A stretch of DNA of 64,000 nt from Variovorax sp. dw_308 (lineage in GTDB: Bacteria > Pseudomonadota > Gammaproteobacteria > Burkholderiales > Burkholderiaceae_C): the NCBI RefSeq assembly GCF_019207085.1, contig NZ_JAATOM010000027.1, forward strand, positions 1 through 64,000. Reading direction: 5' to 3'. The notes below the pieces were generated by a model. That model ran no database searches and was not told the origin of the DNA. It saw only the letters and a list, made by a program, of their open reading frames with translations. Positions 52,643-59,664 of the stretch are shown piece by piece (within the stretch, counting starts at the first letter, position 1; each line of letters opens with the position of its first letter). The position numbers and the translations under genes are program-made.

Positions 52643-53614
52643 ATGCACACCCGCTACGACATCCAGCACACCACCATCTACAGCTACAACCAGCCCGTCA
52701 CCTTCGGGCTGCACCGCGTGATGTTCCGCCCGCGCGACAGCCACGACCTGCGCGTGCTCGCCACCGACCTGCAAGTGAGCCCGCGCGCCAATGTGCGGCT
52801 GATCCAGGACCCGCACTCCAACTCCGTCGCGCTGGTGCAGCCGCTCGGCGAAGCGACCGAGCTCAAGGTGGTCTGTTCCTTCACCATCGAGCAGGTGCCC
52901 GCCGCCGACGACCCGCTGAGCGAACTCGACCCGGCCGCCGAATTCCTGCCCTTCGCCTATTCGATCGAGGACCGCCTGGACCTCGAGCACTACCTGCGCC
53001 CGCACCATCCCGACCCCGACGGCACGCTCATCCGCTGGGCGCACCAGTTCCTCTACACCGACGAGCCCAACAGCACACGCGAGGTGCTGGCCCGCATGAA
53101 CGCGCACATCGGCAAGACGCTCACCTACAAGGCGCGCGACGAGGAAGGCACGCAGAGCCCGCTCGAAACCCTCAACCTCGGCTCCGGCAGCTGCCGCGAC
53201 TACGCGCTGCTGATGATGGAAGCCGCGAGGCGGCTCGGCGTGGCGACGCGCTTCGTCTCGGGCTACCTCTACGACGCGGCGCTGGACACGCCCTCCGCCG
53301 CGGAGGACACAGAGGAAGCGCCGGAAGCGCCGGAAGCGCCGGACGCACAGGACGCAGAGGATGCGAAAGACGCCGCGAGCGGCGTTACCGTCGGCGCGGG
53401 CTCCACGCACGCCTGGCTGCATGCCTATCTGCCCGGTGCCGGCTGGGTCGCCTACGACCCGACCAACAACCTCATGGGCAGCAGCCAGCTGATCCGCGTC
53501 GGCGTGGCCCGCGACCCGGCCCTGGCAACGCCGATTTCGGGAAGCTGGTTCGGCGAAGCCGACGCGTACGAGGGCCTGACCGCCACGGTGCAGGTCCGCC
53601 GCGTCCGAACCTGA
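52643..53614 (+). CDS. transglutaminase-like protein with a low-complexity insert
   Basis: The 323-residue protein has the N-terminal beta domain (YDIQHTTIYSYNQPVTFG, HDLRVLATDLQVSPRANVRL) and a transglutaminase core. The catalytic Cys lies in LGSGSCRDYALLMMEAARRL, His in STHAWLHAYLP and Asp in AYDPTNN. Between the Cys and His motifs, at about residues 222-245, lies an acidic low-complexity insert of EAP and DA units encoded near 53300-53380. Such exported-looking transglutaminases act as proteases or amidotransferases; no signal is evident here. It is monocistronic. Confidence 0.88.
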   Translation: MHTRYDIQHTTIYSYNQPVTFGLHRVMFRPRDSHDLRVLATDLQVSPRANVRLIQDPHSNSVALVQPLGEATELKVVCSFTIEQVPAADDPLSELDPAAEFLPFAYSIEDRLDLEHYLRPHHPDPDGTLIRWAHQFLYTDEPNSTREVLARMNAHIGKTLTYKARDEEGTQSPLETLNLGSGSCRDYALLMMEAARRLGVATRFVSGYLYDAALDTPSAAEDTEEAPEAPEAPDAQDAEDAKDAASGVTVGAGSTHAWLHAYLPGAGWVAYDPTNNLMGSSQLIRVGVARDPALATPISGSWFGEADAYEGLTATVQVRRVRT

Positions 53615-53641
53615 CTCCCTGGCGTGCGAATTTCCGCACGC

Positions 53642-53688
53642 TTGACAAGAAGGCCGCATCGACTCAATACTTAACCTGATGGTTCAGT
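53642..53688 (+). promoter_or_regulatory. sigma-70 promoter and ArsR operator overlapping the start codon
   Basis: TTGACA at 53642-53647 and AATACT at 53666-53671 are 18 bp apart, a good sigma-70 pair. Transcription would begin near 53678, next to ATG 53679. The start codon lies inside the inverted repeat TTAACCTGATGGTT (53671-53684), the kind of TTAACC/GGTTAA operator seen before ArsR-SRPBCC modules. This suggests autorepression and possibly a leaderless message. Confidence 0.6.
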
Positions 53689-54143
53689 TATCAGACCCCG
53701 ATCTCGACCTTGTCTTCGCCGCGCTGGCCGACCGCACGCGGCGTGATGTGCTGATCGCGCTGGGCCAGCGCGACCTGAGCATCTCCGAACTGGCGCAGCC
53801 GCACGCCATGTCGCTGACCGGCTTCATGAAGCATCTGCGCGTGCTCGAAGCCGCGGGGCTGATCGCCCGCTCGAAAGAAGGCCGCGTGGTGCGCTGCGAG
53901 CTGTCGGCCGCGCCATTGCAGGAGGCCGCCGTGTGGTTGTCCCGCTATGAAAAGTTCTGGAACGCGCGGCTCGACGCGCTCGGCCGCTATCTCCACCACC
54001 AGGAGGAAACCACGTCATGCCCGACTCCAATGGCTCCGACATCGCCGCCCCCACCCGCGAACGCCCCGAACTCCGCCTCGAACGCCACTACCCCGTCTCG
54101 CCCGAAAAAGTCTGGCGCGCGTGGACCGACCCGCAAGCGCTAG
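53679..54143 (+). CDS. ArsR-family regulator (SRPBCC-linked type)
   Basis: The N-terminal 110 residues form a winged-helix ArsR repressor (FAALADRTRRDVLIALG, then SISELAQPHAMSLTGFMKHL and RSKEGRVVRCELS). No metal-binding ELxVCDL motif is present, as usual for the group that pairs with SRPBCC proteins. After LHHQEETTS the frame continues for about 40 residues of Pro/Ser/Arg-rich sequence through the start of the SRPBCC gene, a 127-bp overlap. Relatives usually stop near LHHQEE, so the tail is probably dispensable or marks a lost stop codon. The promoter operator overlaps its start. Confidence 0.88.
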   Translation: MVQLSDPDLDLVFAALADRTRRDVLIALGQRDLSISELAQPHAMSLTGFMKHLRVLEAAGLIARSKEGRVVRCELSAAPLQEAAVWLSRYEKFWNARLDALGRYLHHQEETTSCPTPMAPTSPPPPANAPNSASNATTPSRPKKSGARGPTRKR

Positions 54144-54490
54144 TCGAATGGTTCGGCCCCGGCGAGCCCGGCTCGGTGACGCATGCCGAGACCGACGTGC
54201 GCATGGGCGGCTACTTCCGCGTCGAGTTCCACACGCCCGACGGCGAACAGCACAGCGTCAGCGGCTACTACCTCGACGTGACGCCGCACCGCCGCCTGCA
54301 GTTCAGCTGGGCCTGGCGCAGCACGCCCGAGCGCGAATCGCTGGTCACCATCGATTTCGTGAAGACGCCGACCGGCACGCGCATGAACTTCGTGCACACG
54401 CAATTCTTCGACCAGGCCGCGCGCGACGGCCACGAAGGCGGATGGACCCAGACCTTCGAAAAGCTCGCGCAACACCTCCATCCATCCTGA
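54017..54490 (+). CDS. SRPBCC (AHSA1/START-like) protein
   Basis: The 157-residue protein shows LRLERHYPVSPEKVWRAWTD, ALVEWFGPG and RRLQFSWAWRSTPERESLVT, typical of the SRPBCC/AHSA1 ligand-binding fold. Such proteins pair with ArsR regulators and may bind hydrophobic small molecules or act in detoxification. It starts inside the ArsR frame (127-bp overlap) and is followed by a VOC gene after 22 bp, so the three form an operon. Confidence 0.9.
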   Translation: MPDSNGSDIAAPTRERPELRLERHYPVSPEKVWRAWTDPQALVEWFGPGEPGSVTHAETDVRMGGYFRVEFHTPDGEQHSVSGYYLDVTPHRRLQFSWAWRSTPERESLVTIDFVKTPTGTRMNFVHTQFFDQAARDGHEGGWTQTFEKLAQHLHPS

Positions 54491-54512
54491 TCAGCGACGA
54501 AAGGAAAGCCCG

Positions 54513-54986
54513 ATGCAAAAGATCACCCCCTGCCTCTGGTTCGACGGCCAGGCCGAAGAAGCACTCAACTTCTACGCAGCTATCTTCAAGAACTCGCGCG
54601 TCTACAACGTCAAGCGCTATGGCGATGCCGGTCCAGGCAAGAAGGGCTCGGTGCTGGCCGCCAACGTCGAGCTCGACGGGCAGGAATTCATGGCGCTCAA
54701 CGGCGGGCCGATGTTCAAGTTCACGCCGGCCATCTCGCTCTTCATCACCTGCGAAACGCAGGACGAAGTCGATCACTTCTGGCACCGGCTGCTCGAAGGC
54801 GGCCAGCCCTCGCAGTGCGGCTGGCTCACGGACAAGTTCGGCGTGTCATGGCAGATCGTGCCCAAGGCGCTCGGCCAGATGCTCGAAGACAAGGACGCGG
54901 CCAAGGCCAACGCCGTCATGTCGGCGATGCTGAAGATGGTCAAGCTGGATGTCGCGGCGCTGAAATCAGCCTACGCCGAAGCCTGA
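54513..54986 (+). CDS. VOC-family (PhnB/3-demethylubiquinone-like) protein
   Basis: The 157-residue protein begins KITPCLWFDGQAEEALNFYA, followed by FMALNGGPMFKFTPAISLFI and DEVDHFWHRLLEGGQPSQCG, the pattern of PhnB-type VOC proteins. A WQIVPKALGQML segment near the end is characteristic. The members probably bind a metal or small molecule; a specific enzyme function is unknown. It ends the ArsR operon. Its last 110 bp have a decayed copy at 56560-56671. Confidence 0.9.
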   Translation: MQKITPCLWFDGQAEEALNFYAAIFKNSRVYNVKRYGDAGPGKKGSVLAANVELDGQEFMALNGGPMFKFTPAISLFITCETQDEVDHFWHRLLEGGQPSQCGWLTDKFGVSWQIVPKALGQMLEDKDAAKANAVMSAMLKMVKLDVAALKSAYAEA

Positions 54987-55002
54987 ACCGCCGCCTCCGG
55001 CG

Positions 55003-55902
55003 TCAGCGGCCCAGGCCTGGCGAGTTGGGGCGCCGGAAGCCCTCAAGCAACAGGGTCGCCGCATGCCTCAGCGCCGCCTTCCAGTCCCCGGGCATCGAGT
55101 TCGCCATCGAGTTCTTCAACTGCGCGAGTTGCCACTCCAGGTCAGCGGAATGCGCCCGCGCCCTGGCGAGTTCGCGCCGCAGTGCAATCCGATCCTGGGC
55201 CGCATAGTCCGGAAAGTTCGGACCGGACACCGGCGCACGCGGACCAGCCCCACCCGCATCGACGGCCAGGTCGCGCCCGACCCTGACCTTGCCCGGATCG
55301 GCCAGCTGTCGATGAACATCGAGCGCCCGTTGTCGCGATACCTTGTCGCCGAGCACCGGCAGCAACTTCGCGCAGAGGTATTCAGCGTCCTCGACAAAGC
55401 GGGGAAAGTCGAGCAGCACGATCGGAATGTCGCGCTTGACCAGCGCATGCACGACCTCGTGGAATCCCATGGCAAGCAAGCGCGCCTGGTCGAGCGGATT
55501 GAGCGAGTACACGACGCCGCCCGGCGAAGCGGCCCACGATTCCCAGAGCGTGCAATCGTCCGGCACCTTCTCGTTGGCGCAGCGGGTGCGCAGCTCGTTG
55601 ACGGTCCTGCTGGTTGCGGCCTCGACGATGCCGCGCATCGGCAGGATGACGGCATCGACCACGATGTCATCGCGCGCCAGCAAGCGCTCGGCGAATTCGT
55701 AGAACCAGGGCGACTTCACCACATAGGGGTGGTCGACTCCCAGTTCCATGGGCATGTCTTCCAGCCCCGCGTTGGCGTCCTCGTCGTACCACGCGCTTCC
55801 GTACTTGCTGATGTGCGTTTCCAGGCCGCAACCATTCAGGTACTGGACCAGGAAGGTGGTCCCGGCGCGGCCGGTGCCGCCGATGATCAGGTGATGTTTC
55901 AT
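55003..55902 (-). CDS. P-loop sulfotransferase-like protein, copy 1
   Basis: The 299-residue protein starts MKHHLIIGGTGRAGTTFLVQ, a phosphosulfate-binding P-loop (RAGTTFL) like the PAPS 5'-loop of sulfotransferases. A later ILPMRGIVEAATSRTVNELR could be the 3'-phosphate-binding arginine/serine motif. The body resembles sulfotransferase-like or kinase-like P-loop proteins. The start overlaps the APS kinase stop by 4 bp (ATGA), so the kinase would supply PAPS directly to this partner. The acceptor is unknown. A homologous copy lies at 56623-57540. Confidence 0.75.
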   Translation of the reverse strand: MKHHLIIGGTGRAGTTFLVQYLNGCGLETHISKYGSAWYDEDANAGLEDMPMELGVDHPYVVKSPWFYEFAERLLARDDIVVDAVILPMRGIVEAATSRTVNELRTRCANEKVPDDCTLWESWAASPGGVVYSLNPLDQARLLAMGFHEVVHALVKRDIPIVLLDFPRFVEDAEYLCAKLLPVLGDKVSRQRALDVHRQLADPGKVRVGRDLAVDAGGAGPRAPVSGPNFPDYAAQDRIALRRELARARAHSADLEWQLAQLKNSMANSMPGDWKAALRHAATLLLEGFRRPNSPGLGR

Positions 55903-56465
55903 GAGACGCTGGCGACCTGGGCCACGGCCCGCCGCAACTCTTCGCCGAGGGATGAGTAAAGCAATTCGACCGCAAGTGCGAGTTCGCAGGTCGAGGTGTC
56001 GATGCGCAAGTCCGGATGGGCTGGCGGCTCGTAGACGTCGGAGACGCCGGTGAACAGCGGGATCTCGCCGCGGCGCGCACGCGCGTAGAGGCCCTTCACG
56101 TCGCGTTGCTCGCACACGGCCAATGGCGTGCAGACGTAGACCTCGAAGCAGGCCGGCCCGATGATTTCGCGCGCCAGGGTGCGCTGCCCGCGCAGCGGGG
56201 ACACCGCGGCGACGATGCTGACGATGCCTTGGTCGCTCAACAAGCGCGCGACATGCGCCAGGCGACGGATGTTCTCCATGCGATCTTCGGCACTGAACCC
56301 GAGACCGTGGCTCAGGCCGTTGCGGACCGCATCCCCGTCCAGCACCGCAACGGCGGCGCCCTGGGCCACGAAGCGATCACGCAAAGCCGCGGCAAGGGTC
56401 GACTTGCCTGCGCCTGAGAGTCCGGTCAGCCATGCGACACGTGCCGCAGTCGAGGCATTTTTCAC
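55899..56465 (-). CDS. cysC: adenylylsulfate kinase, copy 1
   Basis: The 188-residue kinase has Walker A WLTGLSGAGKSTLA, LDGDAVRNGLSHGLGFSAED, RMENIRRLAHVARLL and the C-terminal CEQRDVKGLYARARRGEIP and FTGVSDVYEPP. These are the APS kinase hallmarks. It makes PAPS from APS and ATP. No ATP sulfurylase (cysDN) gene is in view, so APS must come from elsewhere. It precedes the sulfotransferase-like gene with a 4-bp overlap, and the pair is duplicated at 56623-58141. Confidence 0.92.
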   Translation of the reverse strand: MKNASTAARVAWLTGLSGAGKSTLAAALRDRFVAQGAAVAVLDGDAVRNGLSHGLGFSAEDRMENIRRLAHVARLLSDQGIVSIVAAVSPLRGQRTLAREIIGPACFEVYVCTPLAVCEQRDVKGLYARARRGEIPLFTGVSDVYEPPAHPDLRIDTSTCELALAVELLYSSLGEELRRAVAQVASVS

Positions 56466-56559
56466 TGGGGGCGCTTTTTCTATTGAAATGGCAAAGACAC
56501 AGAATTCGCAACATATTGTAAGGAATTGCGCTGGTCAAGCTGTAACAGTGCTGGCGGCG

Positions 56560-56671
56560 CCGGCCGCATGTTGGAAGACAGTGACACGTCCAATGGCCGT
56601 CATGCCGGCGAGGCTGAAGAGGTCAAGCGGGATGTTGCAGCGCTGAAATCAGCCTGCGAAAGCGCCTGAAC
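56560..56671 (+). pseudogene. decayed 3' end of the VOC gene
   Basis: This 112-bp stretch aligns with the 3' end of the VOC gene at about 54880-54988. Both end in the same GCTGAAATCAGCC and TGA context; the remnant reads EVKRDVAALKSACESA with TGA at 56668-56670, against MVKLDVAALKSAYAEA in the intact gene. Several small deletions break the frame. It overlaps the 3' end of sulfotransferase-like copy 2 and marks the boundary of the tandem duplication. Confidence 0.7.
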
Positions 56672-57540
56672 CCTTCATTCGCCCACTGCAGAGCCCCTCG
56701 CATCGGTGCGGCCATCCAGCGCCGGAGGCCAGCATGCTTCAGCTGCTCGACCTGCCGCTCGAGTTCGCCGATACGCGCCCCGCGCCGGTCCAGCTCGCGC
56801 CGAAGCGCAATGCGATCGAGCGACCTCGGCTCGGGAAACGCGGGGCCGTGCACCAGCGCCGCGCCCTGCCCGCGCGAACCCGCGGCCACCGCGTCCACCG
56901 CCAGGTCGCGGCCAACCCTGACCTTGGCCGGGTCGGCCAGCCTGCGGTGCACGTCGAGCGCATGGGCGGGCGAGACCTTGCCCCCCAGCACCGGAAGCAA
57001 CTTCGCACACAGGTATGCGGGGTCCTCGATGAAGCGCGGAAAGTCGAGCATCACGACCGGGATGTCCTTCTGCACCAGCTTGTGCAGGAGCTCGTGGAAG
57101 CCGAGTGCCAGCAAGCGCGCCTGGTCGATCGGGTTGAGCGAAAACACGGTGCCGCCCGGCGTGGTGCCCCAGGTTTCCCACAGCAGGCAATCCTGCGGCA
57201 GGCCGTCCAACGCGGCGCGGGCGCGCAACTCGTTGAGGGTCCTGCTGGTCGCGGCCTCGACGATGCCGCGCATCGGCAGGATCACCGCATCGACCGCGAT
57301 GTCGTCGCGCGCCAGCAGCCGCTCGACGTACTCGTAGAGCCAGGGCGACTTGAGCACGTACGGTGCGTCGGCGTCGCCGAGCGGCACATCCTCCAGCCCC
57401 GCGTTGGCGTTCTCGTCGTAGTGCGCACGGTGGTCGGCGTGATGCGAGATGTGCGTGTCCAGGCCACAACCATCCAGGTATTGCACGAGAAAGGTGGTGC
57501 CGGCGCGGCCGGTGCCGCCAATGATCAGGTGATGCTTCAT
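56623..57540 (-). CDS. P-loop sulfotransferase-like protein, copy 2
   Basis: The 305-residue protein matches copy 1 over most of its length: MKHHLIIGGTGRAGTTFLVQ, AVILPMRGIVEAATSRTLNE, FSLNPIDQARLLALGFHEL and VVMLDFPRFIEDPAYLCAKL. The C-termini differ more (here an AL-rich end). It lies 25 bp behind APS kinase copy 2. Its 3' end overlaps the VOC remnant. The substrate is unknown; two specialised acceptors or one redundant activity are possible. Confidence 0.75.
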   Translation of the reverse strand: MKHHLIIGGTGRAGTTFLVQYLDGCGLDTHISHHADHRAHYDENANAGLEDVPLGDADAPYVLKSPWLYEYVERLLARDDIAVDAVILPMRGIVEAATSRTLNELRARAALDGLPQDCLLWETWGTTPGGTVFSLNPIDQARLLALGFHELLHKLVQKDIPVVMLDFPRFIEDPAYLCAKLLPVLGGKVSPAHALDVHRRLADPAKVRVGRDLAVDAVAAGSRGQGAALVHGPAFPEPRSLDRIALRRELDRRGARIGELERQVEQLKHAGLRRWMAAPMRGALQWANEGFRRFRRLISALQHPA

Positions 57541-57565
57541 GCGTGACGGGAAGAGGCGGTGCCCG

Positions 57566-58141
57566 TCAGGCAACGGCCTGCCCTTCTGTGCGAATGGACA
57601 AAACCAGAAAATCTACTGCCTTGGCAAGCTCGCATTCTGAGGTGTCGATGAGCAAGTCGGGATTCTCGGGTGGCTCGTACGCATCCGACACGCCGGTGAA
57701 GCGCGCTATCTCGCCGCGGCGTGCGCGGGCATAGAGCCCCTTGACGTCGCGCTGCTCGCAGACAGCCATGGGTGTATCGACGTACACCTCGAACCAGGCC
57801 GCTCCGATGATGCTTCGCGCCAGCGCGCGCTGCGTGCGCAACGGCGAAACGGCCGCCACGATCACGAAGATGCCCTGGTCGCTCAGCAGCCGCGCGACAT
57901 GGGCGATGCGGCGGATGTTCTCCATCCTGTCTTCCGGGGTGAAGCCCAGCCCCGCGCTCAATCCGCTTCGAACCTCGTCGCCATCGAGGATGGCCACCGC
58001 CGCCCCCTGCGCCACGAGCCGCTCGCGCAGCGCGGCGCCCAAGGTGGACTTTCCCGCACCGGACAAGCCGGTGAACCAGGCGACTCCTGGAGAAGTTGAA
58101 ACCAGGCTCAACGGAGGACGGATTCGCGGGTCGGTATGCAT
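57566..58141 (-). CDS. cysC: adenylylsulfate kinase, copy 2
   Basis: The 191-residue kinase shows WFTGLSGAGKSTLGAALRER, LDGDEVRSGLSAGLGFTPED and ARRGEIARFTGVSDAYEPPE, closely matching copy 1. It has a longer N-terminal tail (MHTDPRIRPPLSLVSTSPG). It precedes sulfotransferase-like copy 2 by 25 bp, so the pair forms a unit like the other. A 135-bp non-coding stretch separates it from the divergent aldo/keto reductase gene. Confidence 0.92.
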   Translation of the reverse strand: MHTDPRIRPPLSLVSTSPGVAWFTGLSGAGKSTLGAALRERLVAQGAAVAILDGDEVRSGLSAGLGFTPEDRMENIRRIAHVARLLSDQGIFVIVAAVSPLRTQRALARSIIGAAWFEVYVDTPMAVCEQRDVKGLYARARRGEIARFTGVSDAYEPPENPDLLIDTSECELAKAVDFLVLSIRTEGQAVA

Positions 58142-58276
58142 GGATGCTGTGGCGGTGGCTGAGCAACACGAGAGACTACGAAGCGGGGATGAACGTTTCG
58201 TTCCTTGCTGGTAAAGATTTGTTTACATTGGCCCGCAGTCCTATGCTGCTTGGCTTTTCGCCAACGGAGCCTCTTC

Positions 58277-59347
58277 ATGCGCAACCATCCACTGGGCCGC
58301 ACCGGCCTCTACGTCTCGGAGCTGTGCCTCGGCACCATGACCTTTGGCGGCACCGGAGGCTTCTGGAACAAGATCGGCGAACTGCAGCAGTCGGATGCAG
58401 AGCGCCTGATCGGCGCGGCGCTCGACGGCGGCATCAACTTCATCGACACCGCGGATGTCTACTCCGAAGGCCAGTCGGAGCAGATCACCGGCCAGGCGCT
58501 GAAGAACCTCAAGGTGCCGCGCGAGAGCGTGGTGGTCGCGACCAAGGTCTTCGGAGAGACCGGCCCCGGGCCCAATGCCCGTGGCGCGTCGCGCGGCCAC
58601 ATCATGGACGGCGTGAAGGCGAGCCTGAAGCGCTTGCAGCTCGACCACATCGACCTCTACCAGGTCCACGGCTTCGACCCGGCCACGCCGATCGAGCAGA
58701 CGGTGCGGGCGCTGGACCAACTCGTGCGCCAGGGCCACGTGCGGTACGTGGGCGTGTCGAACTGGGCCGCCTGGCAGATCGTCAAGGCGCTTGGCATCGC
58801 CGATCGGCTGGGACTCTCGCGTTTCGAATCGCTGCAGGCGTACTACACCGTGGCGGGCCGCTACCTCGAACGCGAGATCGTGCCGATGCTCGAAGGGGAA
58901 GGCCTCGGCCTGATGGTGTGGAGTCCATTGGCGGGCGGCCTGCTCAGCGGCAAGTACGGCCGCGACCAGCAGGGCGAGGAAGGCAGCCGGCGCACCAGCT
59001 TCGATTTCCCGCCGGTGAACCGCGAACGGGCCTGGGACTGCGTCGACGCGATGCGGCCGATCGCGCAGGCGCACGGCGTGTCCGTCGCGCAGATCGCGCT
59101 GGCCTGGCTGCTGCACCAGCCGCAGGTGACGAGCGTGATCGTCGGCGCCAAGCGGCCCGACCAGCTTGCCGACAACATGGCCGCGACGAAGGTCGTGCTG
59201 AGCGCCACCGAGCTTCAGCAGATCGGCGATGCCGGCCGGTTGCCTGCGGAGTACCCGGGATGGATGCTCGAACGCCAGGGCGGCAATCGCAGGAAGCAGA
59301 TCGCCGATGCCACGGCGGCCCGCGACGTCCAGCCTAGTTCGAACTGA
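58277..59347 (+). CDS. aldo/keto reductase
   Basis: The 356-residue protein is an AKR of the YajO/Tas-like group: GRTGLYVSELCLGTMTFG, NFIDTADVYSEGQSEQ (with the catalytic Asp and Tyr), VATKVFGETG (Lys) and DHIDLYQVHGFD (His). The C-terminal ALAWLLHQPQVTSVIVGAKR is the NADPH-phosphate-binding region. It would reduce aldehydes or ketones with NADPH. ATG 58277 gives the family start; the stop is followed by 317 bp of non-coding DNA. Confidence 0.92.
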   Translation: MRNHPLGRTGLYVSELCLGTMTFGGTGGFWNKIGELQQSDAERLIGAALDGGINFIDTADVYSEGQSEQITGQALKNLKVPRESVVVATKVFGETGPGPNARGASRGHIMDGVKASLKRLQLDHIDLYQVHGFDPATPIEQTVRALDQLVRQGHVRYVGVSNWAAWQIVKALGIADRLGLSRFESLQAYYTVAGRYLEREIVPMLEGEGLGLMVWSPLAGGLLSGKYGRDQQGEEGSRRTSFDFPPVNRERAWDCVDAMRPIAQAHGVSVAQIALAWLLHQPQVTSVIVGAKRPDQLADNMAATKVVLSATELQQIGDAGRLPAEYPGWMLERQGGNRRKQIADATAARDVQPSSN

Positions 59348-59664
59348 TAAGCAAAAAATACTACTTGCGGCTTACGATCCTGATCGGGCCCAGTCGACAC
59401 GCGTCGCTGGATTCGAGACGGGGATGGACCAACAACACTGTCGAAGCACCGGATGCGTGCCAACGGCAGGAGCAGTCACTTCAGCAACGGCCGCGATACG
59501 CAGCTTGATGGCTTCGACCTGAGCCATCGGCGTGCAGCGTGCCTGCACGTGAGCGCACACCTGATCCCTTCCTGTCTTGCGTGCCGGTCGCCGGGGTCGT
59601 CGAAGCTTTGGTTTCGATTGCCTCGCGCCGGAATCTTCTGTCTTGAAGCAAGGGATCAATCGCC
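59348..59664. other. 317-bp intergenic region before the adhesin gene
   Basis: No gene is supported here. The first 35 bp are AT-rich (gcaaaaaatac) and could carry the adhesin promoter. The rest is ordinary high-GC sequence with no clear terminator, palindrome or repeat that I could see, and the only open frames on both strands are short and poor in coding signals. Confidence 0.5.

Noticed and set aside
53642..54986. ArsR operon as arsenic resistance
   Set aside because: The ArsR protein lacks the ELCVCDL metal-binding motif and the partners are SRPBCC and VOC proteins, not arsenical pumps or reductases.
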